Shown here: positions 18,490-26,633 of the stretch, in pieces
Position numbering within the stretch: the first letter of the stretch is position 1
Layout of the letters: each line of letters begins with the position of its first letter
NCBI GenBank assembly: GCA_964507025.1
Contig: CAZDOK010000009.1
Location: 62,001 to 126,000, forward strand
DNA length: 64,000 nt
Direction: 5' to 3'
DNA from: Amarobacter sp964507025
Lineage (GTDB): Bacteria; Chloroflexota; Dehalococcoidia; Tepidiformales; Tepidiformaceae
Program-made: the position numbers and the translations under genes
Notes under the pieces: model-generated
What the model was told of the DNA's origin: nothing
Database searches by the model: none
What the model saw: the letters and a program-made list of their open reading frames with translations, nothing else

Positions 18490-19110
18490 TCAGTCCATTC
18501 CCCCGTCCCAATCTTCAGGAAGGGTAAGGGGCTCCCACGCCGGGTCGGGTCGCCAGCGCTCCCAGCCCGCATCGAACGGCGGTGCACCGGAGAGGGCCGC
18601 GGCAACCACGCCTTCTCCATAGGCCTTGAGTTCCGACAGCTGCTCGTGCGTGTACCACCCGAACCGGATGCCGTCCTCGAATTCATCCTCGTCTTTCCAG
18701 CGCCAGGTGGTGCGGTCGGGCGAGATGAGCGTGTCGAGGGTCAGGTCCATCGTCTCGAAGCCGAGCGCGAAGCGGCGAAGCGGGTCCTGGTAGTTGATGT
18801 ACCAGCAGCGGAACTCCCAGCTGTGTTCGTCCCAGAGCAGCACCGTGGCGTGGCGGTCGCCGGCGCGGATCAGGTGGAGCGCGTGATTTAGCCCCCAGGT
18901 CGCTTCCACCAGGTGCGTCGCCCGGGCGAACTCCCGCGTCGTGCGGCCATCGGCGTCTCCCATGCGGACGATGGCACTCCCTGGCTGCAGGTAGAGCGCA
19001 ACGAAGTCGTCGCGGTCTTCCACGACCCGCATGGGCGCGGCCCAGCGGTACTGCTCACGGCGGTGCCGCATAACGACAGCGTCGCCCGGGTTCCAGCGGC
19101 GTAGAGCCAT
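18490..19110 (-). CDS. DUF402 domain protein
   Basis: The 206-residue product has the DUF402 core: WEFRCWYINYQDP, then MDLTLDTLISPDR and WRWKDEDEFEDG, followed by an acidic helix. DUF402/FomD-like proteins are barrel-shaped, and some members hydrolyse nucleotide-linked or phosphate-linked intermediates through conserved acidic residues and a divalent metal. The acidic cluster KDEDEFED fits that. An N-terminal beta region (GDAVVMRHRREQYRWAAPM) and a C-terminal WRP-containing tail are shared with a second DUF402 protein at 51634, so the two are paralogues. Substrate unknown. Confidence 0.88.
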   Translation of the reverse strand: MALRRWNPGDAVVMRHRREQYRWAAPMRVVEDRDDFVALYLQPGSAIVRMGDADGRTTREFARATHLVEATWGLNHALHLIRAGDRHATVLLWDEHSWEFRCWYINYQDPLRRFALGFETMDLTLDTLISPDRTTWRWKDEDEFEDGIRFGWYTHEQLSELKAYGEGVVAAALSGAPPFDAGWERWRPDPAWEPLTLPEDWDGGMD

Positions 19111-19175
19111 CGGGGGAGACTACTCGCCGGTGGACGAAGAAGGGTCACCGGGGTGTAAAACGTTGCGTCCCGGCG

Positions 19176-20405
19176 TCAGCGCCGCATCGACCACCAGGTG
19201 AGGCCCGCCATCACCACCAGCATGCCGGCCGCCAGCCGGAACCCGAACTCGTAGGCGGACTGGCTGGTACCGATGAGCCCGATCGCCACCGGGCCGGAGG
19301 CGCGGGCCATGGCCACGAAGAGCGCCTGCAGGCCGATGACCCTCCCGAAGTACGGCCCGGCGAACCGCTCCGAGACGACGAGTGCACGGAGGGGATACAC
19401 GGCGCCGAATACGGCGCCGAACACCGCGATGTACACCCACACCTGCCACCAGGCGCCGGCCACGCTTGCGAGCCAGGCGGCAACGCCAAGCAGCGCGAAG
19501 CAGGCCGCCAGCAAGGTGGCGCTCGGGGCGCGGCCCGAAAGCATGGGCAGGATGAGCCGCGCCGGGAGGCTGACGATGCCGGTGATGGCGATGGCGCTGG
19601 CGACAGCCGTCTCCTCGAACCCGCGCGTCTCGAGCTGCGCGATCATGTGGAACGAGAAGCCGCTGAAGGCCACCGTCGCAACGACGAACGCAAGCGTGAA
19701 GGTCCAGAAGGCGGCGTTCGCCTGGCGCGCGCCCTCCCGCGCCTCGCGCGCGAAGCCCCGCGGGGTAAGCCGCGGCGCACTTTCCCTTCGGTCCATCGGT
19801 TCGCGCAACACCGCCGGCACCGCCGTGCCGATGCCCAGCAGGATGAGGCCAAGGACCACCACCGCCTGGCGCCACCCGAGCTCGTCGACCAGCCAGCGCG
19901 TCAGCGGCGTGAAAATGGTGATGGAGATGCCGCTTAGCAGCGTGAGCACCCCATAGGCCCGAGGGCGCTCCTCCGCCGGGAACCAGCGGTTCATCAACAC
20001 GTACACCGGTTCGTAGAAGGTGGCCGCCATCGCTGGCCCCAGCACGGCCGCCATCACGGCCACGAACTGCCACGGCTCGTGGACCGCCCCGAGGAGCGCC
20101 AGCCCCGCGCAGCCTGCCACCGCGCCACCCGCCATCAGCCGGCGGGTCCCGAGGAGGTCGGCGATGGTGCCGGCGAAGATGCCCGCGGCGCCCGAAACGA
20201 GCAGCGCCAGCCCAAACCCCAACGAGACGGTGCCGGCGCCGAACTCGCCGCCCGGCCCGGACTTCGTCACCAGCACGCTGAACGCATAGGAGAGCGTGCC
20301 GTAGCTGGTGTTGATGAACATCGCGGCAGCGGCCACCTGGAGCCACCGCCGCGAGAACGCGGCCTGCATGCCGGCCGAAAGGGTGAGCGCCACTGCGCTA
20401 TTCAA
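19176..20405 (-). CDS. Major facilitator superfamily permease
   Basis: A 409-residue, roughly 12-helix MFS protein. The N-half contains the loop motif GTIADLLGTRRLM, a variant of the MFS GxLaDrxGrkr signature between helices 2 and 3. The helix pattern FINTSYGTLSYAFSVLV near the N-terminus and the overall layout resemble oxalate/monocarboxylate (OFA) and related MFS exporters. Substrate cannot be read from sequence. The start is uncertain: TTG at 20405, GTG at 20393 or ATG at 20369 are all possible and none has a strong ribosome binding site. The gene follows the histidine-bearing membrane-protein gene by 35 bp and may be cotranscribed with it. Confidence 0.87.
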   Translation of the reverse strand: MNSAVALTLSAGMQAAFSRRWLQVAAAAMFINTSYGTLSYAFSVLVTKSGPGGEFGAGTVSLGFGLALLVSGAAGIFAGTIADLLGTRRLMAGGAVAGCAGLALLGAVHEPWQFVAVMAAVLGPAMAATFYEPVYVLMNRWFPAEERPRAYGVLTLLSGISITIFTPLTRWLVDELGWRQAVVVLGLILLGIGTAVPAVLREPMDRRESAPRLTPRGFAREAREGARQANAAFWTFTLAFVVATVAFSGFSFHMIAQLETRGFEETAVASAIAITGIVSLPARLILPMLSGRAPSATLLAACFALLGVAAWLASVAGAWWQVWVYIAVFGAVFGAVYPLRALVVSERFAGPYFGRVIGLQALFVAMARASGPVAIGLIGTSQSAYEFGFRLAAGMLVVMAGLTWWSMRR

Positions 20406-20440
20406 GCATGAGCGGGCCAGTCATCGCACAATTGCGATGA

Positions 20441-21679
20441 CTATTTCCCGGTTGCTCCTACTTCCGATGCCGAAGCCGGGTTCAGGACCGGCACGGCCAG
20501 CTCGATCAGCCGGACCGCGTACACGGCGAGACCAAGGACGAGCCCCGTTCCCATGAGCGGCGTGAACGTGCGCTTGAGCGGCGTCGAATCGCCGAGCAGG
20601 CCGATCACGAAGCCGGCGATGCCCACGTTCACCAGGATGAAGACGGCCTGGTCCACCCGCTTGCCGCGGCGGCCGATGGTCGCGGCCATGAGCATGGCGA
20701 AGAGCGAGTTGGTCATCAGGCCAATGAACTGCGCGTGGTCGAGCGCGAGGAGGTACCGCGTCGGGGCGCGATCGAAGTCGCCCTCGTACTTGATGACGAG
20801 GTACTGGGCGAGGCCGATCACGAAGGCAAGCCCCACCGCCGCCATGAGCGCGTGGCGGCCCGGGCTGGCCTCCCTGAGGTTGACGGCCCGGAAGTTGGGC
20901 CACATGCGCCTCAGGAAGATCCCGAAGCCGCCGATCTGCAGGAGGATGGCGACCGGCGCGAGGGCCGTCACGTCGAGCAGCAGGCTCAGCATCAATACGA
21001 ACCCGCCGGCGAACGGGAAGGCCATCTGGATGGCGCCGAGCCGGGTGGCCTTCGGCGGGTTGGGGAAGAAGAACGCCCATTCCGCCATGGCCAGGCCGAC
21101 CGGCACGAGGAAACCGACCACCATCGTGGCCGGGTGTGCATCCTGTCCGCCTTCGGGCAGCCAGTTATCGCCGGTGGCGGCTTCGAGCCCCAGCAGCACC
21201 CCGAGCACGCCGCCGACGATCGAGGTGCCAAGGGCGGCAAGAAAGCCGAGATGTGGAACGCCGAGTTCGACGCGCGTCGCCCGGTAGATCACCCATCCCG
21301 TGAGGCCGGCGATGACCGCCGTGGTGGCGGTCCCAAGTGCCGGGCGCCATCCTCCGTAGGTGAGCGCGAAGGCGACGACGTAGGCGACGACGGCAAGGAT
21401 CGCCGCCGCGGTGAGCCCGCGGATGATCTGCCGCTCGCGCCGGCGAACCTCCGGGCCCTGGCCGAAGAGCCAGAGCGCCGCCGCAAACACGCCGAGTGTG
21501 AGCCAGCCGAGCGTACCGCCGTGGACGTGCGAAAGGATGCGCCGTTGGTCGAAGTCAACCAGGTCGGTGCCGTTGAGGATGCCGATGCCGACGGTGTAGG
21601 CGAAAATCGCCATCGCCGCGAGCAGCAGCATCCGGATCTCCGGCCAGAGCGCCGGGCGATCCTGGTGTGCCGTTGCCAT
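20441..21679 (-). CDS. Polytopic membrane protein with conserved-looking histidines, 412 aa
   Basis: About 11-12 transmembrane helices are predicted by eye. Several histidines lie at or near helix ends: H51 and H53 in ILSHVHGGTLGW, one in GGQDAHPATMVVGF and one in LALDHAQFIGLM. The arrangement, notably SHVHGGTLGW, recalls heme-copper oxidase subunit I and NnrS-type proteins, where such histidines bind heme or copper. The copper-ligand His-His pair of true oxidases is not evident, and no subunit II gene is adjacent. A heme-binding or gas-sensing membrane protein is possible but unproven. It lies directly upstream of the MFS gene. Confidence 0.75.
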   Translation of the reverse strand: MATAHQDRPALWPEIRMLLLAAMAIFAYTVGIGILNGTDLVDFDQRRILSHVHGGTLGWLTLGVFAAALWLFGQGPEVRRRERQIIRGLTAAAILAVVAYVVAFALTYGGWRPALGTATTAVIAGLTGWVIYRATRVELGVPHLGFLAALGTSIVGGVLGVLLGLEAATGDNWLPEGGQDAHPATMVVGFLVPVGLAMAEWAFFFPNPPKATRLGAIQMAFPFAGGFVLMLSLLLDVTALAPVAILLQIGGFGIFLRRMWPNFRAVNLREASPGRHALMAAVGLAFVIGLAQYLVIKYEGDFDRAPTRYLLALDHAQFIGLMTNSLFAMLMAATIGRRGKRVDQAVFILVNVGIAGFVIGLLGDSTPLKRTFTPLMGTGLVLGLAVYAVRLIELAVPVLNPASASEVGATGK

Positions 21680-21862
21680 GTGTCCTGTCCCCCACTGTCA
21701 TGCCGTCGGCGAGATACTAGTTACGCGAGAGCGGCGCGACAAGGCGGACGGTGTGCGGGCGGCTCACGAAGGCGGAAACGCCACACCGAAATCCCGACAT
21801 TCGCGTCCATAGACCCCGCTATCCGTTCCACCGATGCTTTATGCACGAGGCCATCCCTCGGG

Positions 21863-21982
21863 GTGGCCGGCCGAATCCGCCGGGCGGGCGGAGCGGGGGA
21901 CCCACTCCTGGGGTGAATCCTTCCGGTACGCCGGAAGGACGGGCACTTCCGCCCGAACCCGTCAGCTCACCTCGCAGGCCAC
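21863..21982 (+). promoter_or_regulatory. Cyclic di-AMP riboswitch (ydaO/yuaA class)
   Basis: The 120-nt element shows the conserved class features in order: GAGCGGGGGACCCA, a short loop, TGGGGTGAATCC, a variable hairpin (CCTTCCGG-TACG-CCGGAAGG at 21919-21938), a GGGC/GCCC stem, then GAACCCGTCAGCTCACCT and CGCAGGC. The outer P1 stem is GTGGCC (21863-21868) with GGCCAC (21977-21982). It ends 29 bp before the GTG start of the SulP transporter gene. In known cases c-di-AMP binding turns downstream expression off. With so short a spacer, no separate terminator and the ribosome binding region next to P1, translational control is plausible. The rest of the 332-bp intergenic region holds nothing else that I can see. 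Confidence 0.92.
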
Positions 21983-22011
21983 GGAAGCGAACCAACCGAT
22001 GAGGTCGATTC

Positions 22012-23712
22012 GTGCACGTTTCCGTGCCCGTGGCGCTGGCTGCCCCCCGGCGTGTGGCGCTCCCCACCCTGGCCGAAATCCGCACCAACGCCATCGCGGG
22101 CCTGGTGGCCGGCATCATCGCCCTCCCGCTCTCGATCGCCCTCGCGGTGGCTGTCGGGGTGCCCCCGATCGCCGGGCTCTACACGGCCGTGTTCGCGGGT
22201 GCCGCCGCCTCCATCTTCGGCGGGTCGCGGTTCAACATCACCGGGCCAACCGCCGCGCTGGTCCCGCTTCTGAGCCATGTCGTGCTCGTCCATGGTCCGG
22301 CCGCCCTGCCCATGGTGGGGTTGATGGCCGGTGCGCTCCTGCTCGTCATGAGCCGCCTCAAGTTCGGCGCGCTGGTGCGCTACATGCCCGGGACGGTGAT
22401 CATCGGCTTCACCGCGGGCATCGCGCTCTCGATCATCTTCGGGCAGGTCAATACGTTCCTCGCCGTCACCGGCACCGACCCGAAGCTCGAGCACTTCCAC
22501 GCGAAGACGTGGGACACGCTCCAGCACCTGGGCAGCATCGGCTGGACGACGCCGCTGGTGGGTCTGGCCTCGCTCGCGGTGTTGATCGGCTCGCCCCGCA
22601 TCCCCGTGGTCGCCAGGGTCCCGGCAGCGCTCGTGGCGGTGGTTGCGGTGACGGCGGCCACGTGGGCCTTCGGCGTTGATACGCCAACCCTGGCGAGCAA
22701 GTACGGCGACCTCCCCCGCGAGCTGCCGAAGCCGTCTCTCGGCTTCTGGGACATGGGGATGTTCCTGGACCTGATCCAGCCGGCGATCGCGATCGCCATC
22801 CTCGGCGCCGTGGAATCGCTGCTGAGCGCGGTTGTGGCCGATGGCATGGCCTCGCAGCGCGTCCGTCACGACCCGAACACGGAGCTCCGGGGGCAGGGCA
22901 TCGCCAACCTGGTTGGGCCGGTGTTCGGCGCCATCCCAGCCACCGCGGCGATCGCGCGCACGGCCGCCAGCATCCGCGCGGGTGCCACCTCGCGCATGGC
23001 CGGGGTGTTCCACTCGCTCACGGTGCTCATGCTGACGCTGGTGCTGGGCCCGCTGGCGGGGCACATCCCGATGACCACGCTGGCAGCGGTGTTGTTCGTC
23101 ATCGCATGGCGCATCGCCGAGGTACCCGAGGTCACCAAGCTCATCCGCCGGGCCCCGCGCGAGGACCTCGTCGTCCTGCTGGCGACCATCTTCATCACCC
23201 TGTTCTTCGACCTCACCTATGCGATCGGCTTCGGTGTGCTGGCCTCCACGGTGCTGCTGGTGCGGCGGCTGGTGCGGGTACCGGCGGCGGCGGCGATGCT
23301 GCCCGATGCGAGCGGGCGGATCGCGCAGGTCTCGCCCGAGCTGGGGGATCTCATCAAGTCGCGGCCCGATATCGACTTTTTCACCGCCCAGGGGCTGCTC
23401 TCGTTCCACAGCGCATCGGCGTTCGAATACCAGCTGCAGGGCGATGTGCAGCGGCCGCTGATCCTGCGGATGAAGGATGTGCACCACATCGATACCTCGG
23501 GGATGCTCACGCTCGAAGGGATCATCGAGCACCGGCGCAACCACGGCGGCCGCATCATCCTGACGGCGATCCAGCCGGAGATGCGGCCGCTCCTCGAGCG
23601 GTTCGGCATCCTGGAGTTGCTGGGCCCCGGGAACGTGTTCGAACACACGAAATGCGCCATCGCCTCGATCGACAACCCCGGTTACCACCCGGAACAGGAC
23701 GAGGCGGCCTGA
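22012..23712 (+). CDS. SulP-family anion transporter with C-terminal STAS domain
   Basis: The 566-residue product has the SulP layout. About 11-12 membrane helices start with AGLVAGIIALPLSIALAVAVG and the GLYTAVFAGAAASIFGGS and NITGPTAALVPLL segments. A cytosolic STAS domain lies at about residues 440-550 (LILRMKDVHHIDTSGMLTLE). SulP proteins carry sulfate, bicarbonate or related anions in symport or exchange; substrate cannot be decided here. The start is GTG at 22012, just after the c-di-AMP riboswitch, which should set its expression by c-di-AMP level. The antiporter gene begins about 170 bp downstream on the same strand. Confidence 0.92.
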   Translation: MHVSVPVALAAPRRVALPTLAEIRTNAIAGLVAGIIALPLSIALAVAVGVPPIAGLYTAVFAGAAASIFGGSRFNITGPTAALVPLLSHVVLVHGPAALPMVGLMAGALLLVMSRLKFGALVRYMPGTVIIGFTAGIALSIIFGQVNTFLAVTGTDPKLEHFHAKTWDTLQHLGSIGWTTPLVGLASLAVLIGSPRIPVVARVPAALVAVVAVTAATWAFGVDTPTLASKYGDLPRELPKPSLGFWDMGMFLDLIQPAIAIAILGAVESLLSAVVADGMASQRVRHDPNTELRGQGIANLVGPVFGAIPATAAIARTAASIRAGATSRMAGVFHSLTVLMLTLVLGPLAGHIPMTTLAAVLFVIAWRIAEVPEVTKLIRRAPREDLVVLLATIFITLFFDLTYAIGFGVLASTVLLVRRLVRVPAAAAMLPDASGRIAQVSPELGDLIKSRPDIDFFTAQGLLSFHSASAFEYQLQGDVQRPLILRMKDVHHIDTSGMLTLEGIIEHRRNHGGRIILTAIQPEMRPLLERFGILELLGPGNVFEHTKCAIASIDNPGYHPEQDEAA

Positions 23713-23805
23713 GCTCGCCTTCCGAGCGAATCCCCGGCCGGTCCGACCGTTCCCGGGGTGCGCGGCATGGCCAGTGCCGGGGGCGGCAACCGAATCGCGA
23801 GGCGT

Positions 23806-23832
23806 AGTCCCGCCCCCGGAGGGGGCGCGACT
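23806..23832 (+). other. Strong GC hairpin between the SulP and antiporter genes
   Basis: AGTC-C-CGCCCCC and GGGGGCG-C-GACT form an 11-bp stem with one C-C mismatch and a GGA loop. It has no T-tract and lies about 50 bp before the antiporter reading frame. It may be an mRNA-processing or regulatory structure; I cannot match it to a known riboswitch class. Confidence 0.45.
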
Positions 23833-23881
23833 GACACGCAACTGTTAGCCGCAACCCAACCACTTTCCCGTATCCTGAAGG

Positions 23882-25642
23882 GTGCGGGTCCGGGCCCGCG
23901 TTTTCGTCCCCGCCGACCAGCCTTGTGAATCCCACCCGAGGAGTGCCGCCCTGGGCGACGCCGATCTCTTCGTCACGCTTGCGTTCGCGCTCGGCGCAGC
24001 CGGTATCGGCGCGCTCGGCGCCGCGTTCCTGCGGCAGTCGCTCGTGCTTGGCTACATCCTGGCGGGGCTGGTCATCGGCCCGCACACCCCGGGATTCGTG
24101 GCCGACGTGCCGACGGTGGAGGAGATGGCGGACGTGGGGATCGTCTTCCTCATGTTCGCCATCGGGGTGCAGCTCTCGTTCAGCGACCTGCGGCGCGTCG
24201 GGGGCGTCGCGGTGGTGGGCGGAGGGCTGCAGGTGGTCGCGACAATCGCCATCGTCTATGGCGTGGGGATCGCCGTGGGGTTCGGGCGCCTCGAATCGCT
24301 GTTCTTCGGGGCGGTCATCTCCAACTCATCCAGCACGGTCCTTTCGAAGGTGCTTTCCGAACGCGGCGACCTCGATTCGGTCCACGGCCGGATCAGCCTT
24401 GCCTGGTCGACCGTGCAGGACTTCAGCACGGTGGCGCTGGTCGTCATCCTGACGACGCTCGCGAACGGCTCGACCGAAACACTCGCGAGCGACCTCGCGA
24501 AGGCGCTGGGGCTGGCGGTGGTATTCCTGGTCCTGGTAATCCCGCCGGGGCTGTTCCTGCTGCCACGGTTCTTCGAGCGCATTTCGGCCATCGGCAATGT
24601 CGAGGTGTTCACCTTCGCGGCGGCGGGTGTCGCGCTCGGGGTCGCCTACCTCGCCGAAGCGTTCGGGATTTCGGTGGCGCTGGGCGCCTTCGTGGGCGGC
24701 ATCCTCGTGGGCCGTTCCGATGTCTCGCACGAAGTCGAGGGGAGGCTGGCGCCGCTGCGGGACCTGTTCGCCGGACTGTTCTTCGTCTCGGTGGGGATGC
24801 TGATCGATGTCCAGGTGGTGTTCGACAACCTGTGGCTGGTCGCACTGACCGTAATGCTCATCGTTGGGCTCAAGGGGACCATGTCGGGGCTTATCACCCT
24901 GGCGTTCGGCTATCGGGGGCGGACGGCGGTGTTGACCGGCGCCATCCTGGCGCAGTCGGCGGAGTTCTCCTTTCTGCTGGCCAGGCTGGGGACCGACCTC
25001 GACGCGATCTCGTCGGACGTATTCGGGTTGATGCTCGCGGGTGCGGCGATCTCGATCGTCCTGGCGCCGGCGGTGTTCGCGACGGCGCAGCCACTGGGAC
25101 GGATCGTGGAGCGCCAGCTTCCGCTGCCACCCCTGGCGGCACTCCCGGACGATGTGCCGGCGGCGGACCTCGCCGAGCACGCCATCCTCTGCGGGTACGG
25201 GCGGGTGGGGCGGGTGGTGTACGAGGCGATCCATCAACAGGCCATCCCCGTGGTGGTAATCGAGCAGGATGCGGGTGCCGTGGCCGCGCTGCGCGAGCAG
25301 GGCGTCCCGGTCCTGCAGGGCAGCGCCTCGAACCTGGTCATCCTCGAACGCGCCGGGATCGACCGTGCCCGCATCCTCATCGCCGCCATCCCGGACCCGC
25401 TCTCCATCCGCCGCATCGTGGAGGTCGCGCGCGAGCGCAACGCCGATATCGACATCGTCGTGCGCACTCACAGCCAGCCGGAGCGGCGCCACATCGAAGG
25501 CCAGGGCGCGAACCAGGCAGTGGTGGGCGAACTCGAACTGGCGATGGAAATGAGCCGGCATACGCTGCGGCGGTTCGGCGTGGCCGATGCCCCGGCCGAG
25601 CTGCTCTTGCGTAAAGTACGCGCGCAGAGCCAGGGCGAGTAG
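23882..25642 (+). CDS. KefB/CPA2-type cation:proton antiporter with TrkA-N domain
   Basis: The 586-residue frame has a CPA2 antiporter domain of about 12 helices (residues 25-410), with FLRQSLVLGYILAGLVIGPHTPG, the helix-5-like ISNSSSTVLSKVL segment and a GAFVGGILVGRSD segment. A cytosolic Rossmann TrkA-N/RCK domain follows (ILCGYGRVGRVVYEAI, about 435 onward). Such proteins export K+ (KefB/KefC) or exchange Na+/H+, gated by nucleotides. The start is uncertain: GTG at 23882 has no good ribosome binding site. A CTG at 23951, directly before the conserved domain, has GAGGAG seven bases upstream and may be a non-AUG start. It sits behind the riboswitch-controlled SulP gene and nine bases before a Usp gene. 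Confidence 0.88.
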   Translation: MRVRARVFVPADQPCESHPRSAALGDADLFVTLAFALGAAGIGALGAAFLRQSLVLGYILAGLVIGPHTPGFVADVPTVEEMADVGIVFLMFAIGVQLSFSDLRRVGGVAVVGGGLQVVATIAIVYGVGIAVGFGRLESLFFGAVISNSSSTVLSKVLSERGDLDSVHGRISLAWSTVQDFSTVALVVILTTLANGSTETLASDLAKALGLAVVFLVLVIPPGLFLLPRFFERISAIGNVEVFTFAAAGVALGVAYLAEAFGISVALGAFVGGILVGRSDVSHEVEGRLAPLRDLFAGLFFVSVGMLIDVQVVFDNLWLVALTVMLIVGLKGTMSGLITLAFGYRGRTAVLTGAILAQSAEFSFLLARLGTDLDAISSDVFGLMLAGAAISIVLAPAVFATAQPLGRIVERQLPLPPLAALPDDVPAADLAEHAILCGYGRVGRVVYEAIHQQAIPVVVIEQDAGAVAALREQGVPVLQGSASNLVILERAGIDRARILIAAIPDPLSIRRIVEVARERNADIDIVVRTHSQPERRHIEGQGANQAVVGELELAMEMSRHTLRRFGVADAPAELLLRKVRAQSQGE

Positions 25643-25651
25643 GAGGCTTCC

Positions 25652-26500
25652 ATGGCACGCGTGGTGGTTGGGCTCGATGGTTCGCACCAATCGTTACTGG
25701 CGCTCGAACACGCCGGCGCGTTCGCCCGGGCGTTCGCGCACGAGGTCGTGGGCATCCACGTGGTGGACCCTATCCCCGAGGAAACGATCTCGCCGGACAA
25801 GGGGCGTCTTCGCGTTGCCCAACGGGCCGCGAAGCTCGAACGCGAGCTGGCGCCCGCACTGGCCCAGGTGGGCGGCCGCATGCGGACGGTCTACCTTGCG
25901 GCCGGAGAGAAGACCGGCCCGGCACTGATCCGGGCAACGGCCGAGGAGGGTGCGGTGATGCTCGCGCTGGCGACGCGCAGCAGCATTGGGGGCTGGCGGC
26001 GATCACTCCTCGGCAGCACCGCCCTCGAGGTGCTCGACCGCGACCACCTGCCGCTCCTGCTCTGCGGCCCGGCAACCGTGCCCCCGGCGGGCGAGGATGG
26101 GTACCGCATCCTGTTCCTCTCGGACGACGCCGTTGGGGCGGCCTCGCTGGCGCGGCTCCTGCACCCCGCGGTAGCTGCCGCCGAGGCGCGCGTGACCGTG
26201 CTCCACGTGAACTCGGGCGATGACGCCACCGTGTTGGACCGGCTGGCATTCGAACACCGGGTTGAACGGATCGCCGGCCTCCTTTCGCCGAACGACTCCG
26301 TCACCGGGCGCCTGGAGCGAGTCGCCGGCGACGCCGAGGTGCTGCCCCGGGTGCTCGAGATAGCGAGCCAGGTGAGCGCGGATGCACTGGCGCTGGCCAC
26401 GTCGAGCCACCGGTTGCGGCGGCGGCTGTGGGGTGGGAGCACCGCCATCTCGCTGCTCAGGCAATCTCCCCTGCCGCTGATCGTGGTGAGCAGGCTCTAG
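25652..26500 (+). CDS. Tandem universal stress protein
   Basis: A 282-residue protein with two UspA folds. The first starts MARVVVGLDGSHQSLLALEHAG and has a variant nucleotide loop (ATRSSIGGWRRSLLGSTALEVL). The second starts around YRILFLSDDAVGA and ends ATSSHRLRRRLWGGSTAISLL. AGGAGG lies five bases before the ATG, and the gene starts nine bases after the antiporter stop, so the two are surely cotranscribed. Usp domains often regulate or accompany CPA antiporters and KdpD-type potassium systems, which fits an ion-homeostasis role here. The paralogue at 14296 has a similar layout. Confidence 0.9.
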   Translation: MARVVVGLDGSHQSLLALEHAGAFARAFAHEVVGIHVVDPIPEETISPDKGRLRVAQRAAKLERELAPALAQVGGRMRTVYLAAGEKTGPALIRATAEEGAVMLALATRSSIGGWRRSLLGSTALEVLDRDHLPLLLCGPATVPPAGEDGYRILFLSDDAVGAASLARLLHPAVAAAEARVTVLHVNSGDDATVLDRLAFEHRVERIAGLLSPNDSVTGRLERVAGDAEVLPRVLEIASQVSADALALATSSHRLRRRLWGGSTAISLLRQSPLPLIVVSRL

Positions 26501-26633
26501 GCGCTGGCCCCGGCCCTCCGCACTTCCCTGGCCTGCGGTCTGGCGGTCGGCGACATCCGGTCTGGAGATTGCGAGTGTCCTCTCCCCCGTTTGGCGGATC
26601 CGCGATGGGACGCCGTTCGCGGACAATGTGCGG

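Noticed and set aside
23713..23881. A second c-di-AMP or other known riboswitch before the antiporter
   Set aside because: The region is structured but lacks the conserved GTCAGCT and GGGGTGAAT blocks and fits no class I know.
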